A stretch of 64,000 nt of DNA, taken from Mycobacterium sp. NS-7484 (lineage in GTDB: Bacteria; Actinomycetota; Actinomycetes; Mycobacteriales; Mycobacteriaceae). The position numbers and the translations under genes are program-made. This document shows positions 50,608 through 58,519 of the stretch, in pieces; within the stretch, counting starts at the first letter, position 1; each line of letters starts with the position of its first letter. Under the pieces are notes generated by a model. The model did no database searches, was not told the DNA's origin, and saw only the letters and a list, made by a program, of their open reading frames with translations. The stretch spans positions 1 to 64,000 of the forward strand of contig NZ_MBEJ01000138.1 of the NCBI RefSeq assembly GCF_001953975.1, given 5' to 3'.

Positions 50608-51666
50608 TCACCTCCCCGCGGTGAGGTCGATGACGACCTTGACGTCGTCCGGACCGGCGTCGAACGCATCTGCGGCGCGCTCCAGGGGTACCCGGCGCGT
50701 GATGAGACTCGACAGCCAATCCACGTCGGCCTTGGCCAGCGCGGCAGCGGCCTGCTGGTAATGGCGTAGGTTAGCGTTCACCGAGCCGACGACGGCGTCG
50801 TTCTCCAACACGAGTTCGCGGTTCACGTCGCCGGCATCGATGCGTAGCATGCGTCCGACCGGTGACACCCCGGTGAGACACACGATGCCGTAGGACGCGG
50901 TGTTGGCGATCGCGCCGAAGACGACCGGGCCGGCGCCGGTGGCTTCGATCACCACATCGGGCTGCAGTTTGCCTGCGACATCGGCGATGTCGTCGTGGTG
51001 ATAGGTGGCGCCCAGGGCCTTGACGATGCCGGGCTTGGGTCCATCGGTGTGGCGGTCCAGGACGTGGGTTTCCAGGCCCTGCTGGACGCCCAGCATGGCC
51101 GCCAGCAGCCCGATCGGTCCGGCGCCGGTGACCAGCACGCTCTTGGGTTCGAACCAGGCGCGCTCACCGACCCGGTGCACCTGCTCCCAGGCCTTGGCGA
51201 CCACCGTCGTCGGCTCCATCAGCATGCCGACCGGCTCGAGGTGTGGGTCCAGGCGCACGGCGTAATCGGTTTCCACGCACCATTGCTGGCTTCCGTAACC
51301 GTCGATCTCCTTGATGCCGCGCTCGGTGTAGCGACCGTTGCGGCACATGTCGAATTCGCCGTGTGCGCAGGCCCCGCACGGCTCCGGGTCGGGGCGTCGC
51401 ACCACACCGACCACCAGATCGCCGGTCTGAAATGAGCTGTCCCGCGGTGCGTGCGCCACCCGGCCCAGTGACTCGTGGCCGAGGATCAACCGGTCGCGGT
51501 GCGGCGGCGCCCACCCGTACTCGCCGCGGGCGATCTCTTTGTCGGTGCCGCACACACCGAGCGCCAGCCCGTCCACCAGCAGCTCGTCGTGTCCCGGCTT
51601 GGGATCGGGAACCTCGCACACCTGCAGTGAATCCGCATGCATGGGCGCAATCGTCAGCGCACGCAT
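50608..51666 (-). CDS. Zn-dependent glucose 1-dehydrogenase-type alcohol dehydrogenase
   Basis: The 352-residue medium-chain dehydrogenase shows ALGVCGTDKEIARGEYGWAP, LILGHESLGRV, a structural zinc cluster (DPEPCGACAHGEFDMCRNGR) and the NADP site VTGAGPIGLLAAM with HVLDRHTDGPKPG. The GVCGTD...GEYG block is characteristic of the glucose 1-dehydrogenase family of archaea and actinobacteria. It would oxidise glucose to gluconolactone. It begins the minus-strand set, 2 bp before the GH15 gene. MarR-type operators lie upstream. Confidence 0.88.
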   Translation of the reverse strand: MRALTIAPMHADSLQVCEVPDPKPGHDELLVDGLALGVCGTDKEIARGEYGWAPPHRDRLILGHESLGRVAHAPRDSSFQTGDLVVGVVRRPDPEPCGACAHGEFDMCRNGRYTERGIKEIDGYGSQQWCVETDYAVRLDPHLEPVGMLMEPTTVVAKAWEQVHRVGERAWFEPKSVLVTGAGPIGLLAAMLGVQQGLETHVLDRHTDGPKPGIVKALGATYHHDDIADVAGKLQPDVVIEATGAGPVVFGAIANTASYGIVCLTGVSPVGRMLRIDAGDVNRELVLENDAVVGSVNANLRHYQQAAAALAKADVDWLSSLITRRVPLERAADAFDAGPDDVKVVIDLTAGR

Positions 51667-51719
51667 CTGTGCCACCACCCCTTCCAGCCGATGGGAAAGA
51701 TTGTTGTGATGGGTGAATG

Positions 51720-51775
51720 GTTGCCCTGAAGCAACGAAATTAAACCGCCCTCGGAAATAGTTGCCTTTGAGCAAC
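51720..51775. promoter_or_regulatory. Paired MarR operators
   Basis: GTTGCCCTGAAGCAAC (51720-51735) and GTTGCCTTTGAGCAAC (51760-51775) share arms GTTGC/GCAAC and are 40 bp apart. They sit in the 130-bp spacer between the glucose dehydrogenase and MarR genes, the first close to the dehydrogenase start and the second ending 21 bp before the marR ATG. Confidence 0.75.
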
Positions 51776-51796
51776 GATTACCGGCATGATCCACCT

Positions 51797-52282
51797 ATGA
51801 CGACGGTGACCGGCCGTGACGCCGAGAATGTTTCAGGTGCCCAGATCGACGCGGTGATGCGCGCGTCGCGTGCGTTGGTCGGTATCGCCGCGGCGTCGGT
51901 CGCCGAGGTGGACGATCTGGTGACCTTGCCGCAGCTGCGGGTGCTGATGATGATCGCCACCCGCGGGCCGCTGAATCTCGGCGCGGTGGCCGCGGGCCTG
52001 GATGCCGGGGCGCCGAACGCCAGCCGGATCTGTGACCGGCTGCTCAAGGCCGGGTTCCTGCACCGTCAGGATGATCCGAACGACCGCCGGTCGGTGACGC
52101 TGACGTTGACCACCGAAGGGCGGTCGATCGTCAACCGCGTGAACCGGCACCGGCGCAGTGCGGTGCGGAAAGTGCTGCGCGGCCTGTCGGTCGATGACCG
52201 CGAACGGGTGACCGCTGCGCTGGATGCCTTCGCCGAGGCGGCCGGGGAACCGTTCGAGCCCGAGACCCTGACCTTGGTCTAA
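51797..52282 (+). CDS. MarR-family transcriptional regulator
   Basis: The 161-residue regulator has the winged HTH LVTLPQLRVLMMIATRGPLN, with ASRICDRLLKAGFLHRQDDP and NDRRSVTLTLTTEGRSIVN, the MarR D-x-R-x wing. It is divergent from glucose dehydrogenase and two matched palindromes lie between, so it most likely represses the sugar cluster and itself. Its end overlaps the convergent neighbour by 4 bp. Confidence 0.92.
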   Translation: MTTVTGRDAENVSGAQIDAVMRASRALVGIAAASVAEVDDLVTLPQLRVLMMIATRGPLNLGAVAAGLDAGAPNASRICDRLLKAGFLHRQDDPNDRRSVTLTLTTEGRSIVNRVNRHRRSAVRKVLRGLSVDDRERVTAALDAFAEAAGEPFEPETLTLV

Positions 52283-52995
52283 CCGCGGGTGACCTTTTCG
52301 GTTTCGCGGCGGCGGGCCTGCGCGCCGGGATCGGGGTTGGCCACCTGCACCAGCGAGGCGCCGACAGTGAACACCGCGAGCAGGTTCGTGACGAGCTCGT
52401 CGGGGGTGTCCCAGGAGGCCGAGGACAGCACCCGGTCTTTGTCCGTGAAACCCTGTGCGGCAGAGGCACTCTGGGCCGCACCGAGTACCTCGGCCACTGA
52501 TCGCCCGGCCAGCGCCGGCCCGGGAGAGCGCTCGGGCACGATCTGATCGCCGTGCACCCGCACCGCCGTCGCATAGTCGGTGACCCCGATCGGTAGATCC
52601 TCGGCCGGTTTGCCGAACGGGTCCAGCGACAGCACCGCGACCTCACCGCCGGAGACCGCCTCGTCGGCCTCGTCGAGCCGGTCGGAGGTGCACAGGGCCA
52701 CGTCGGCGGGATTGTCGGAACCGCCGCCCAGCACCACTTCGGCACCGATCCACCAGATCCCGAACAGCACCGCAGCGGTCTGCCAATGCGCGGGCAACAG
52801 CACCGCCACCCGGGTGCCGGGGCCGGCGCCCATCTCGTCGCGCAGCAGGTTGGCGGTCTTGGCGGCCCAGTTGGCCATCGTCACCGTCGACAGCTCGATC
52901 CGCTCACCGGTGGCGTCGTCGTAATAGGTGATCCGTGGCCCGGCGGGATCTGACGCCAGCAAGGGATCGAGGACGGCAGCGCTGACTGTGCTCAT
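52279..52995 (-). CDS. TIGR03089-family protein (AMP-binding-like)
   Basis: The 238-residue protein resembles the N-terminal third of adenylate-forming enzymes (RITYYDDATGERIELSTVTM, TRVAVLLPAHWQTAAVLFGI) but has no catalytic P-loop or Lys domain. This matches TIGR03089, a short actinobacterial family found beside lcp1 in M. tuberculosis. Function is unknown; enzymatic activation is unlikely. The lcp1 stop is 25 bp upstream. Confidence 0.85.
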   Translation of the reverse strand: MSTVSAAVLDPLLASDPAGPRITYYDDATGERIELSTVTMANWAAKTANLLRDEMGAGPGTRVAVLLPAHWQTAAVLFGIWWIGAEVVLGGGSDNPADVALCTSDRLDEADEAVSGGEVAVLSLDPFGKPAEDLPIGVTDYATAVRVHGDQIVPERSPGPALAGRSVAEVLGAAQSASAAQGFTDKDRVLSSASWDTPDELVTNLLAVFTVGASLVQVANPDPGAQARRRETEKVTRG

Positions 52996-53020
52996 AACCT
53001 CTGGTTGTACTCGAAGCCGG

Positions 53021-54490
53021 TCAGTTCACGCACTTGGGATCGTCCGAACCCGCGGTGAGGATCGGCGACGGCGGTGGGGGCGGGCTCTGCTCACCGGTGT
53101 CGTCGGCGGCGGCCGGATCGACGATGCCGGCGGTCGGCTCCATGCCGTCGGAGCCCGGTCCGGTGTAATCCGCGGCCAGCACCACCCGCACCGCGCCGGC
53201 CGGCAGCGAGGAATCCTCGTTGACCGGCAATCCGCCCAGGTCCTTGGAGACCGCCTGAGCACCCAGATCATCGGACTTGGCGGCCAGTACCTGGCTGGAC
53301 ACCGGGGGCGCACCTTCGTGATTACCGGTGGCGCCGGGGACGAAGCCCTTGTTGGTCAGCACCTGAGACACCGCGGCGGCCAGGCCGTTGATGTCGGTGG
53401 CGTTGACCACCTCGACGGTCGTGTTTTCCGGTGAGTAGCTGAGTTGTTCGGTCTTGCCCTCGTCCTGGTCCTGCAGCAGGCTCGACACCCAGTCGTGGAC
53501 CTCGACGGGATCGACCCGGACCACACTCTGCATCCCGTCGTCGCTCCAGCCGTCCTCCCGCAGGATCGGGATGGTGGCGAACGCGACGCTTCCGGCGGCC
53601 AGCTTCTGCAACTGCTCGACGAAATCCATGATGTCCCACCCGTCGGAGATCACCACGGACCGCTGCACGGCATCCTGCAGCCGTCCCAGTGTGGCGGGGC
53701 TCGACAGGGTCTTGCTGGAGATCACCTCGTGGGCCAGCGATGCCATTACTGACTGCTGGCGGGTCACCCGGTCGAGGTCACCGCGCGGCAGGTCGTGACG
53801 TTGCCGAACGAAGCTCAGCGCCTGCGGGCCGTTGAGCTTCTGCCAGCCGGCCGGGAAATCGGAACCCGAGAGGGGTTCGTACACAGCGTCTTTGAGGCAG
53901 ACATTGACGCCGCCGAGCGCGTCGGTGATCAGCGCGAAGCCGAGCAGCCCGATCTCGGCGTAATGGTCCACCGTGACGCCGGTCAGGGCGGCCACGGTCT
54001 GGATCAGTTCCTCACGGGCGGCTTCGGTGGCCTGGGGCTCCGCGACGGCCGGATCTTCCCCCTCGACCTCGACGAGCTGCTTCATCCGGTCGAGCTTGAC
54101 GTCCCCGAACACGCCGTTGATCTTCATCTTCCCCCAGCCCGGCGCCTCGACATAGGAGTCGCGGGGGATCGAGATGGCGGTGGCGGACTTCCCGTTGTTG
54201 GGGATGCGGACCAGGATGATGGTGTCGGTGTTGGTCGAGACGTCGTCACCGGCGCGCAGCGTCTCCAACTCCTCGGCCGACAGCGGATTGCCGTGGGCAT
54301 CGGTGCGGCTGTCCATCCCGACCAGCAGGATGTCGATGGCACCGTCCTCACCACCGCCGCCGAGGGCCGCGGAGCTGATGTGGTTGATGCCGGATTCGAA
54401 GGAGCGGATCTGGGACCAGGCCACCCCGGTTCCGAGCACCACTGCCGACGCTGCGGCGACAGCGACAGTGCGAAGCAGGGGGATCGGCAC
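53021..54490 (-). CDS. lcp1: LytR-CpsA-Psr family ligase (Lcp1-like)
   Basis: The 489-residue protein has an N-terminal signal-anchor (residues about 7-25), the LCP domain with IDILLVGMDSRTDAHG, DTIILVRIPNNGKSATAISI, PRDSYV, GFALITDALGGVNVCL, and SFVRQRHDLPRGDLDRVTRQ. A LytR_C domain occupies residues 350-445 and a Pro-rich tail ends it. Lcp1 attaches arabinogalactan to peptidoglycan. It is divergent from rmlD, which makes part of the rhamnose linker it transfers. GTG start. Confidence 0.92.
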   Translation of the reverse strand: MPIPLLRTVAVAAASAVVLGTGVAWSQIRSFESGINHISSAALGGGGEDGAIDILLVGMDSRTDAHGNPLSAEELETLRAGDDVSTNTDTIILVRIPNNGKSATAISIPRDSYVEAPGWGKMKINGVFGDVKLDRMKQLVEVEGEDPAVAEPQATEAAREELIQTVAALTGVTVDHYAEIGLLGFALITDALGGVNVCLKDAVYEPLSGSDFPAGWQKLNGPQALSFVRQRHDLPRGDLDRVTRQQSVMASLAHEVISSKTLSSPATLGRLQDAVQRSVVISDGWDIMDFVEQLQKLAAGSVAFATIPILREDGWSDDGMQSVVRVDPVEVHDWVSSLLQDQDEGKTEQLSYSPENTTVEVVNATDINGLAAAVSQVLTNKGFVPGATGNHEGAPPVSSQVLAAKSDDLGAQAVSKDLGGLPVNEDSSLPAGAVRVVLAADYTGPGSDGMEPTAGIVDPAAADDTGEQSPPPPPSPILTAGSDDPKCVN

Positions 54491-54557
54491 GTGCCCAGGC
54501 TAACCGCGGGCCGGACGTGAGCCGGGTAACGCGGACCGGCGTGCCAGACTCAAACCC

Positions 54558-55457
54558 ATGGCGCAACGGATTGTCATCACCGGGGCCGGCGGTATGGTCG
54601 GCAGCGTATTGGCTGATCAGGGACGTCGTCGAGGGCACGAGGTGCTGGCCTTGACCTCGAAAGAATGTGACATCACCGACCCCGACGCGCTGCGCCGCGT
54701 CGTCGAATCCGGCGACGTGGTGACCAACTGTGCGGCATACACACAGGTCGACGCCGCCGAGACGGACCAGGAGCGGGCCTACGCGGTCAACGCGACCGGT
54801 CCGGGCAACATCGCCGCGGCGTGCGCACGGGTCGGCGCCGGTTTGATCCACATCTCCACCGATTACGTGTTCGGTGCCTCAGCAGACCGTCGCACGCCCT
54901 ACGAGATTGACGAGCAGACCGCACCGGTCAACGTCTACGGGCATTCCAAGCTGGCCGGGGAACAGGCGGTGCTGGCCGCCAAGCCTGACGCCCACGTGGT
55001 GCGCACGGCATGGGTGTACCGCGGTGGTGACGGGAAGGATTTCGTGGCCACCATGCGCCGGCTGGCGGCCGGCGACGGGCCGATCGAGGTCGTGGCCGAT
55101 CAGATCGGGTCGCCGACCTACACCAACGACCTGGTGGAGGCATTGCTGCAGATCGTCGACGGCGATGTGCGGCCCGGCGTCCTGCACGCCGTCAACACCG
55201 GGCCGGCCAGCCGGTTCGAGCTGGCCCGGGAAACCTTCGCCGCCCTCGGTGCGGATCCGGAGCGGGTGCGACCGGTCGGCAGCGACCGACACCCGCGGCC
55301 CGCGCCCCGGCCCGCCTACACCGTCCTGTCCGAACACCGGTCTGCCGAGGCCGGCCTGACCCCGCTGCGCGATTGGCGGGAAGCGTTGTCGGCCGCCGTG
55401 GGAAACACAGCGGCTGGAAAAGAGCCAACCTCTGGACCGTTAACCTCTACGCCGTGA
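54558..55457 (+). CDS. rmlD: dTDP-4-dehydrorhamnose reductase RmlD
   Basis: The 299-residue SDR enzyme has IVITGAGGMVGSVLADQGRR, NCAAYTQVDAAETDQERAYA, ISTDYVFGA, the catalytic VYGHSKLAGEQAV, and AWVYRGGDGKDFVATM. It makes dTDP-L-rhamnose, used in the GlcNAc-Rha linker of arabinogalactan. Stop overlaps wbbL by 4 bp. Order rmlD-wbbL-manC is the same as in M. tuberculosis. Confidence 0.95.
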   Translation: MAQRIVITGAGGMVGSVLADQGRRRGHEVLALTSKECDITDPDALRRVVESGDVVTNCAAYTQVDAAETDQERAYAVNATGPGNIAAACARVGAGLIHISTDYVFGASADRRTPYEIDEQTAPVNVYGHSKLAGEQAVLAAKPDAHVVRTAWVYRGGDGKDFVATMRRLAAGDGPIEVVADQIGSPTYTNDLVEALLQIVDGDVRPGVLHAVNTGPASRFELARETFAALGADPERVRPVGSDRHPRPAPRPAYTVLSEHRSAEAGLTPLRDWREALSAAVGNTAAGKEPTSGPLTSTP

Positions 55458-56344
55458 CTGAGGATGCGGTCCGCCCGCTCGTGGTGGTGACGGTGACGTA
55501 CTCGCCGGGCCCACACCTTGACCGTTTCCTGGCCTCGCTGTCGCTGGCCACCGACCAACCGGTGAAGGTCATCGTGGTCGACAACGGGTCCACCGACGGC
55601 GCACCCGAACGGGCGGAAAAGCGTTATCCCAACGTGCAGCTGCTCCGCACCGGACGCAACCTGGGTTACGGCAGCGCCGTCAACCGTGGCGCCGGGCTGA
55701 TCTCCGACGGCGATTGCCCGGACTTTTTCGTCGTCGCCAACCCAGATGTGCAGTGGGGCCCCCGATCGATCGAATTGCTGCTCGACGCCGCGCAGCGTTG
55801 GCCGCAGGCCGGGGCGCTGGGGCCGTTGGTCCGCGATCCCGACGGTTCGGTCTACCCGTCGGCGCGTCATCAACCCAGCCTGGTCCGTGGCGGTATGCAC
55901 GCCGTGGTCGGCCCGTTCTGGAAGTCCAACCCGTGGACGGCGGCCTACCGCCAGGACCGCCAAGAGCCCAGTGAACGTCAGGTGGGTTGGCTGTCGGGCT
56001 CGTGTCTGCTGATGCGTCGGGCGGCGTTCGACGCTGTGGGCGGGTTCGACGAGCGTTACTTCATGTATATGGAAGATGTCGACCTCGGTGACCGGATCGC
56101 CCGCGCCGGCTGGCAGAACGTCTACGTGCCGTCGGCCGAGGTGTTGCACCACAAGGGGCACTCCACCGGACGTGACCCGGCGCGCAACTTGGCCGCCCAT
56201 CATCGCAGTACCTACACTTTCTTGGCTGATCGCTACCCGGCGCCGTGGCAGGCGCCGTTACGGTGGACAATTCGGGGCGCGCTGGTGGCACGTGCGGGCC
56301 TGGTGGTCGGTAGTTCACGACGGAAACAGGCGAAAGGGCGCTGA
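55454..56344 (+). CDS. wbbL: Rhamnosyltransferase WbbL (GT2)
   Basis: The 296-residue GT-A enzyme has VVVTVTYSPGPHLDRFLASL, VIVVDNGSTDGAPERAEKRY, ANPDVQWGP (DxD-like region) and GWLSGSCLLMRRAAFDAVGG, then FDERYFMYMEDVDLGDR. It adds rhamnose to decaprenyl-PP-GlcNAc to finish the galactan linker. GTG start inside the rmlD stop; manC begins 1 bp after its stop. Confidence 0.93.
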   Translation: MTEDAVRPLVVVTVTYSPGPHLDRFLASLSLATDQPVKVIVVDNGSTDGAPERAEKRYPNVQLLRTGRNLGYGSAVNRGAGLISDGDCPDFFVVANPDVQWGPRSIELLLDAAQRWPQAGALGPLVRDPDGSVYPSARHQPSLVRGGMHAVVGPFWKSNPWTAAYRQDRQEPSERQVGWLSGSCLLMRRAAFDAVGGFDERYFMYMEDVDLGDRIARAGWQNVYVPSAEVLHHKGHSTGRDPARNLAAHHRSTYTFLADRYPAPWQAPLRWTIRGALVARAGLVVGSSRRKQAKGR

Positions 56345-56345
56345 C

Positions 56346-57425
56346 GTGATCAATCCTGCGGAAGTCGACGCGGTCGTCCTCGTCGGTGGACGAGGCACCA
56401 GGCTGCGGCCTTTGACGCTGTCGGCGCCCAAGCCGATGCTGCCGACGGCCGGTGTTCCGTTCCTGACCCACCTGTTGGCGCGGATCTCCGTGGCCGGGAT
56501 CAAGCATGTGGTGATGGGCACCTCGTACAAGGCCGAGGTGTTCGAGGAGGCCTTCGGCGACGGCTCCGAACTGGGGCTCGAGATCGAGTACGTCACCGAG
56601 ACCGAGGCGCTGGGCACCGGTGGCGCCATCGCCAACGTGGCGGACAAGCTGCGCTACGACACGGCCATGGTGTTCAACGGCGACGTGTTGTCCGCGGCCG
56701 ATCTCGGCGCAGTGCTGGAGTCACACCACGCCCATCAGGCCGATGTCACGCTGCACCTGGTGCGGGTCAGCGACCCCCGGGCGTTCGGTTGTGTGCCCAC
56801 CGACGCCGACGGATTTGTCACCGCGTTCCTGGAGAAGACCCAGGACCCGCCGACCGACCAGATCAACGCCGGTTGCTATGTGTTCAACCGCGAGGTGATC
56901 GATCAGATCCCCAGGGGCCGAGCCCTTTCGGTGGAGCGCGAGATCTTTCCCGAGGTGCTGTCGCGGGGACTGAAGATGTGCGGCTACGTCGACGCGTCCT
57001 ACTGGCGGGACATGGGGACCCCGGACGATTTCGTGCGTGGCTCAGCCGATCTGGTGCGCGGTATCGCCCCGTCGCCGGCTCTCGACGGCCAGCGCGGTGA
57101 GTCTCTGGTGCACGAAGGGGCGGCGGTTGCCCCCGGCGCCCTGTTGATCGGCGGCACGGTCGTGGGCCGTGGCGCCGAGATCGGTGCCGGCGCCCGGTTG
57201 GACGGCGCGGTGATCTTCGACGGCGTGCGCGTCGAGGCCGGCGCGGTGATCGAACGTTCGATCATCGGTTTCGGCGCCCGCATCGGTCCGCGGGCGCTCA
57301 TCCGCGACGGCGTGATCGGCGATGGTGCCGACATCGGGGCGCGCTGTGAGCTGTTGCGTGGGGCGCGGGTGTGGCCCGGGGTGGCCATTCCCGACGGTGG
57401 TATCCGGTATTCGACCGACGTCTGA
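56346..57425 (+). CDS. manC: Mannose-1-phosphate guanylyltransferase
   Basis: The 359-residue enzyme has VVLVGGRGTRLRPLTLSAPK (nucleotide site), EALGTGGAIANVADKL, FNGDVLSAADLGAV and a C-terminal left-handed beta-helix (VVGRGAEIGAGARLDGAVIF). It makes GDP-mannose for lipoarabinomannan, mannans and, here, the GDP-fucose branch. The length equals the M. tuberculosis enzyme, which has been named both manB and manC. GTG start. Confidence 0.94.
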   Translation: MINPAEVDAVVLVGGRGTRLRPLTLSAPKPMLPTAGVPFLTHLLARISVAGIKHVVMGTSYKAEVFEEAFGDGSELGLEIEYVTETEALGTGGAIANVADKLRYDTAMVFNGDVLSAADLGAVLESHHAHQADVTLHLVRVSDPRAFGCVPTDADGFVTAFLEKTQDPPTDQINAGCYVFNREVIDQIPRGRALSVEREIFPEVLSRGLKMCGYVDASYWRDMGTPDDFVRGSADLVRGIAPSPALDGQRGESLVHEGAAVAPGALLIGGTVVGRGAEIGAGARLDGAVIFDGVRVEAGAVIERSIIGFGARIGPRALIRDGVIGDGADIGARCELLRGARVWPGVAIPDGGIRYSTDV

Positions 57426-57450
57426 GTTCTCGGGGTCTCGGCGCGCGAAA

Positions 57451-57497
57451 CTACGCTTTGTGACGATCAATTGGCGGAAATGCGCCAGAAAGCGTCG
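57451..57497. repeat. Dispersed hairpin element, copy 1
   Basis: CTACGCTTT (57451-57459) pairs with AAAGCGT-G (57489-57497, one mismatch) around an inner TGGCG/CGCCA stem. The same geometry occurs at 57944. It lies after manC and may terminate it. Confidence 0.55.
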
Positions 57498-57576
57498 TCT
57501 CGGCGTTGATAAAAGTGCGTTTGCCGTGGCTCGAATCCCCTTACGCTGTGATCGGCGAAAGGGAGGGGTTGCGCTC

Positions 57577-57927
57577 ATGGGATCACGTAGCGGACGGAAA
57601 GTCAGCAGGCGCACTGCGGTGGCGCCGGTCATGGCGGCGCTGGTACTCGCAACGGTGTTCGGGGCGACGGCCCCAGAGGCGGGTGCCTGGCCGATCCCGC
57701 TGACCGGGGAGGACAACACGTACCTCAAGGCGACCCGCGGGGTGTTTCCCGGCGATGACGACCAGTTGCTGTCGGTGGGTCGGGAGATGTGCCGTCTGCT
57801 CTACACCGGGACGCCGTCGTCGGCGGTGATCGACCAGATGGCGGCCCAGTACGGTGCCAGTCCCGATCAGGCCGGGGTGGCGCTGCGGGCTGCCCGCCGG
57901 TCGTACTGCACGCAGGCGCCCCGGTAG
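57577..57927 (+). CDS. DUF732-family secreted protein
   Basis: The 116-residue protein has a basic N-terminus and hydrophobic signal core (VAPVMAALVLATVFGATAPE) with an AGA-W cleavage site, then the DUF732 domain (DNTYLKATRGVFPGDDDQLL, GREMCRLLYTG, RRSYC) whose two Cys probably pair. DUF732 proteins are numerous secreted mycobacterial proteins of unknown role. GGGAGG lies 14 bp before the ATG. The two hairpin elements flank the gene. Confidence 0.85.
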   Translation: MGSRSGRKVSRRTAVAPVMAALVLATVFGATAPEAGAWPIPLTGEDNTYLKATRGVFPGDDDQLLSVGREMCRLLYTGTPSSAVIDQMAAQYGASPDQAGVALRAARRSYCTQAPR

Positions 57928-57943
57928 CCGAATCGCGCCGACA

Positions 57944-57990
57944 CTACGGGTTTTGCGGCGAATCGGCGGACAATGCGCCAGAACCCGTAG
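57944..57990. repeat. Dispersed hairpin element, copy 2
   Basis: CTACGGGTT (57944-57952) pairs perfectly with AACCCGTAG (57982-57990) around an inner GGCG/CGCC stem. It shares its middle with copy 1 and includes the stop and last 15 codons of the NUDIX gene. Confidence 0.6.
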
Positions 57991-58519
57991 TTTGGGCGAG
58001 TTGGAGCAGCCCGAAGTCGGTGCCCTCGGGCAGGGCCTGCAGTGGCCACCACCGCAGGTCCAAAGACTCGTCACTGCAGGCGATCTCGGCGTCGGCCGGT
58101 GCGCGCACCACGAACTGCAGGTCGAGGTGGCGGGTCGGCACACCCAGCGAGCAGGTCACCGGATGCACGTGCAGTGCGGCCAGCTGGGGATCGATGCTCA
58201 ACCCGGTGATGCCGGATTCCTCAGTGGCCTCGCGCAGTGCCGCTGCCCGGACATCGGCATCGGTCTCCTCGCAGTGCCCGCCGAGCTGCAGCCAGCGTCC
58301 GAACCGGGGATGCAGGGTCAGCAAGGTCTGCGTTCCGGTGTGGTCCACCACCAGTGCCGAGGCGGTGATGTGGCCGGGCACGCATGAGCGCAGGCAGGCA
58401 TCGGGCCGGGCAGCCAGAAACGACAGCACGGCGTGGCGCAGCGTGTCCTGGCCCGGATCGGTTGTCTGCCAATGCGTCAGTACGTCGACGGCCGAGGCGT
58501 GCAGGCTCTCCGCGCTCAC
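57944..58519 (-). CDS. NUDIX hydrolase
   Basis: The 191-residue protein has the Nudix box GGHCEETDADVRAAALREAT-EESG near residue 80, with GRWLQLGGH before it. It hydrolyses a nucleoside diphosphate linked to another group; the substrate is unknown. GTG start overlaps the fbiB stop by 4 bp, so it is third in fbiA-fbiB-nudix. Its last residues are encoded by hairpin element copy 2. Confidence 0.88.
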   Translation of the reverse strand: MSAESLHASAVDVLTHWQTTDPGQDTLRHAVLSFLAARPDACLRSCVPGHITASALVVDHTGTQTLLTLHPRFGRWLQLGGHCEETDADVRAAALREATEESGITGLSIDPQLAALHVHPVTCSLGVPTRHLDLQFVVRAPADAEIACSDESLDLRWWPLQALPEGTDFGLLQLAQTTGSGALSADSPQNP

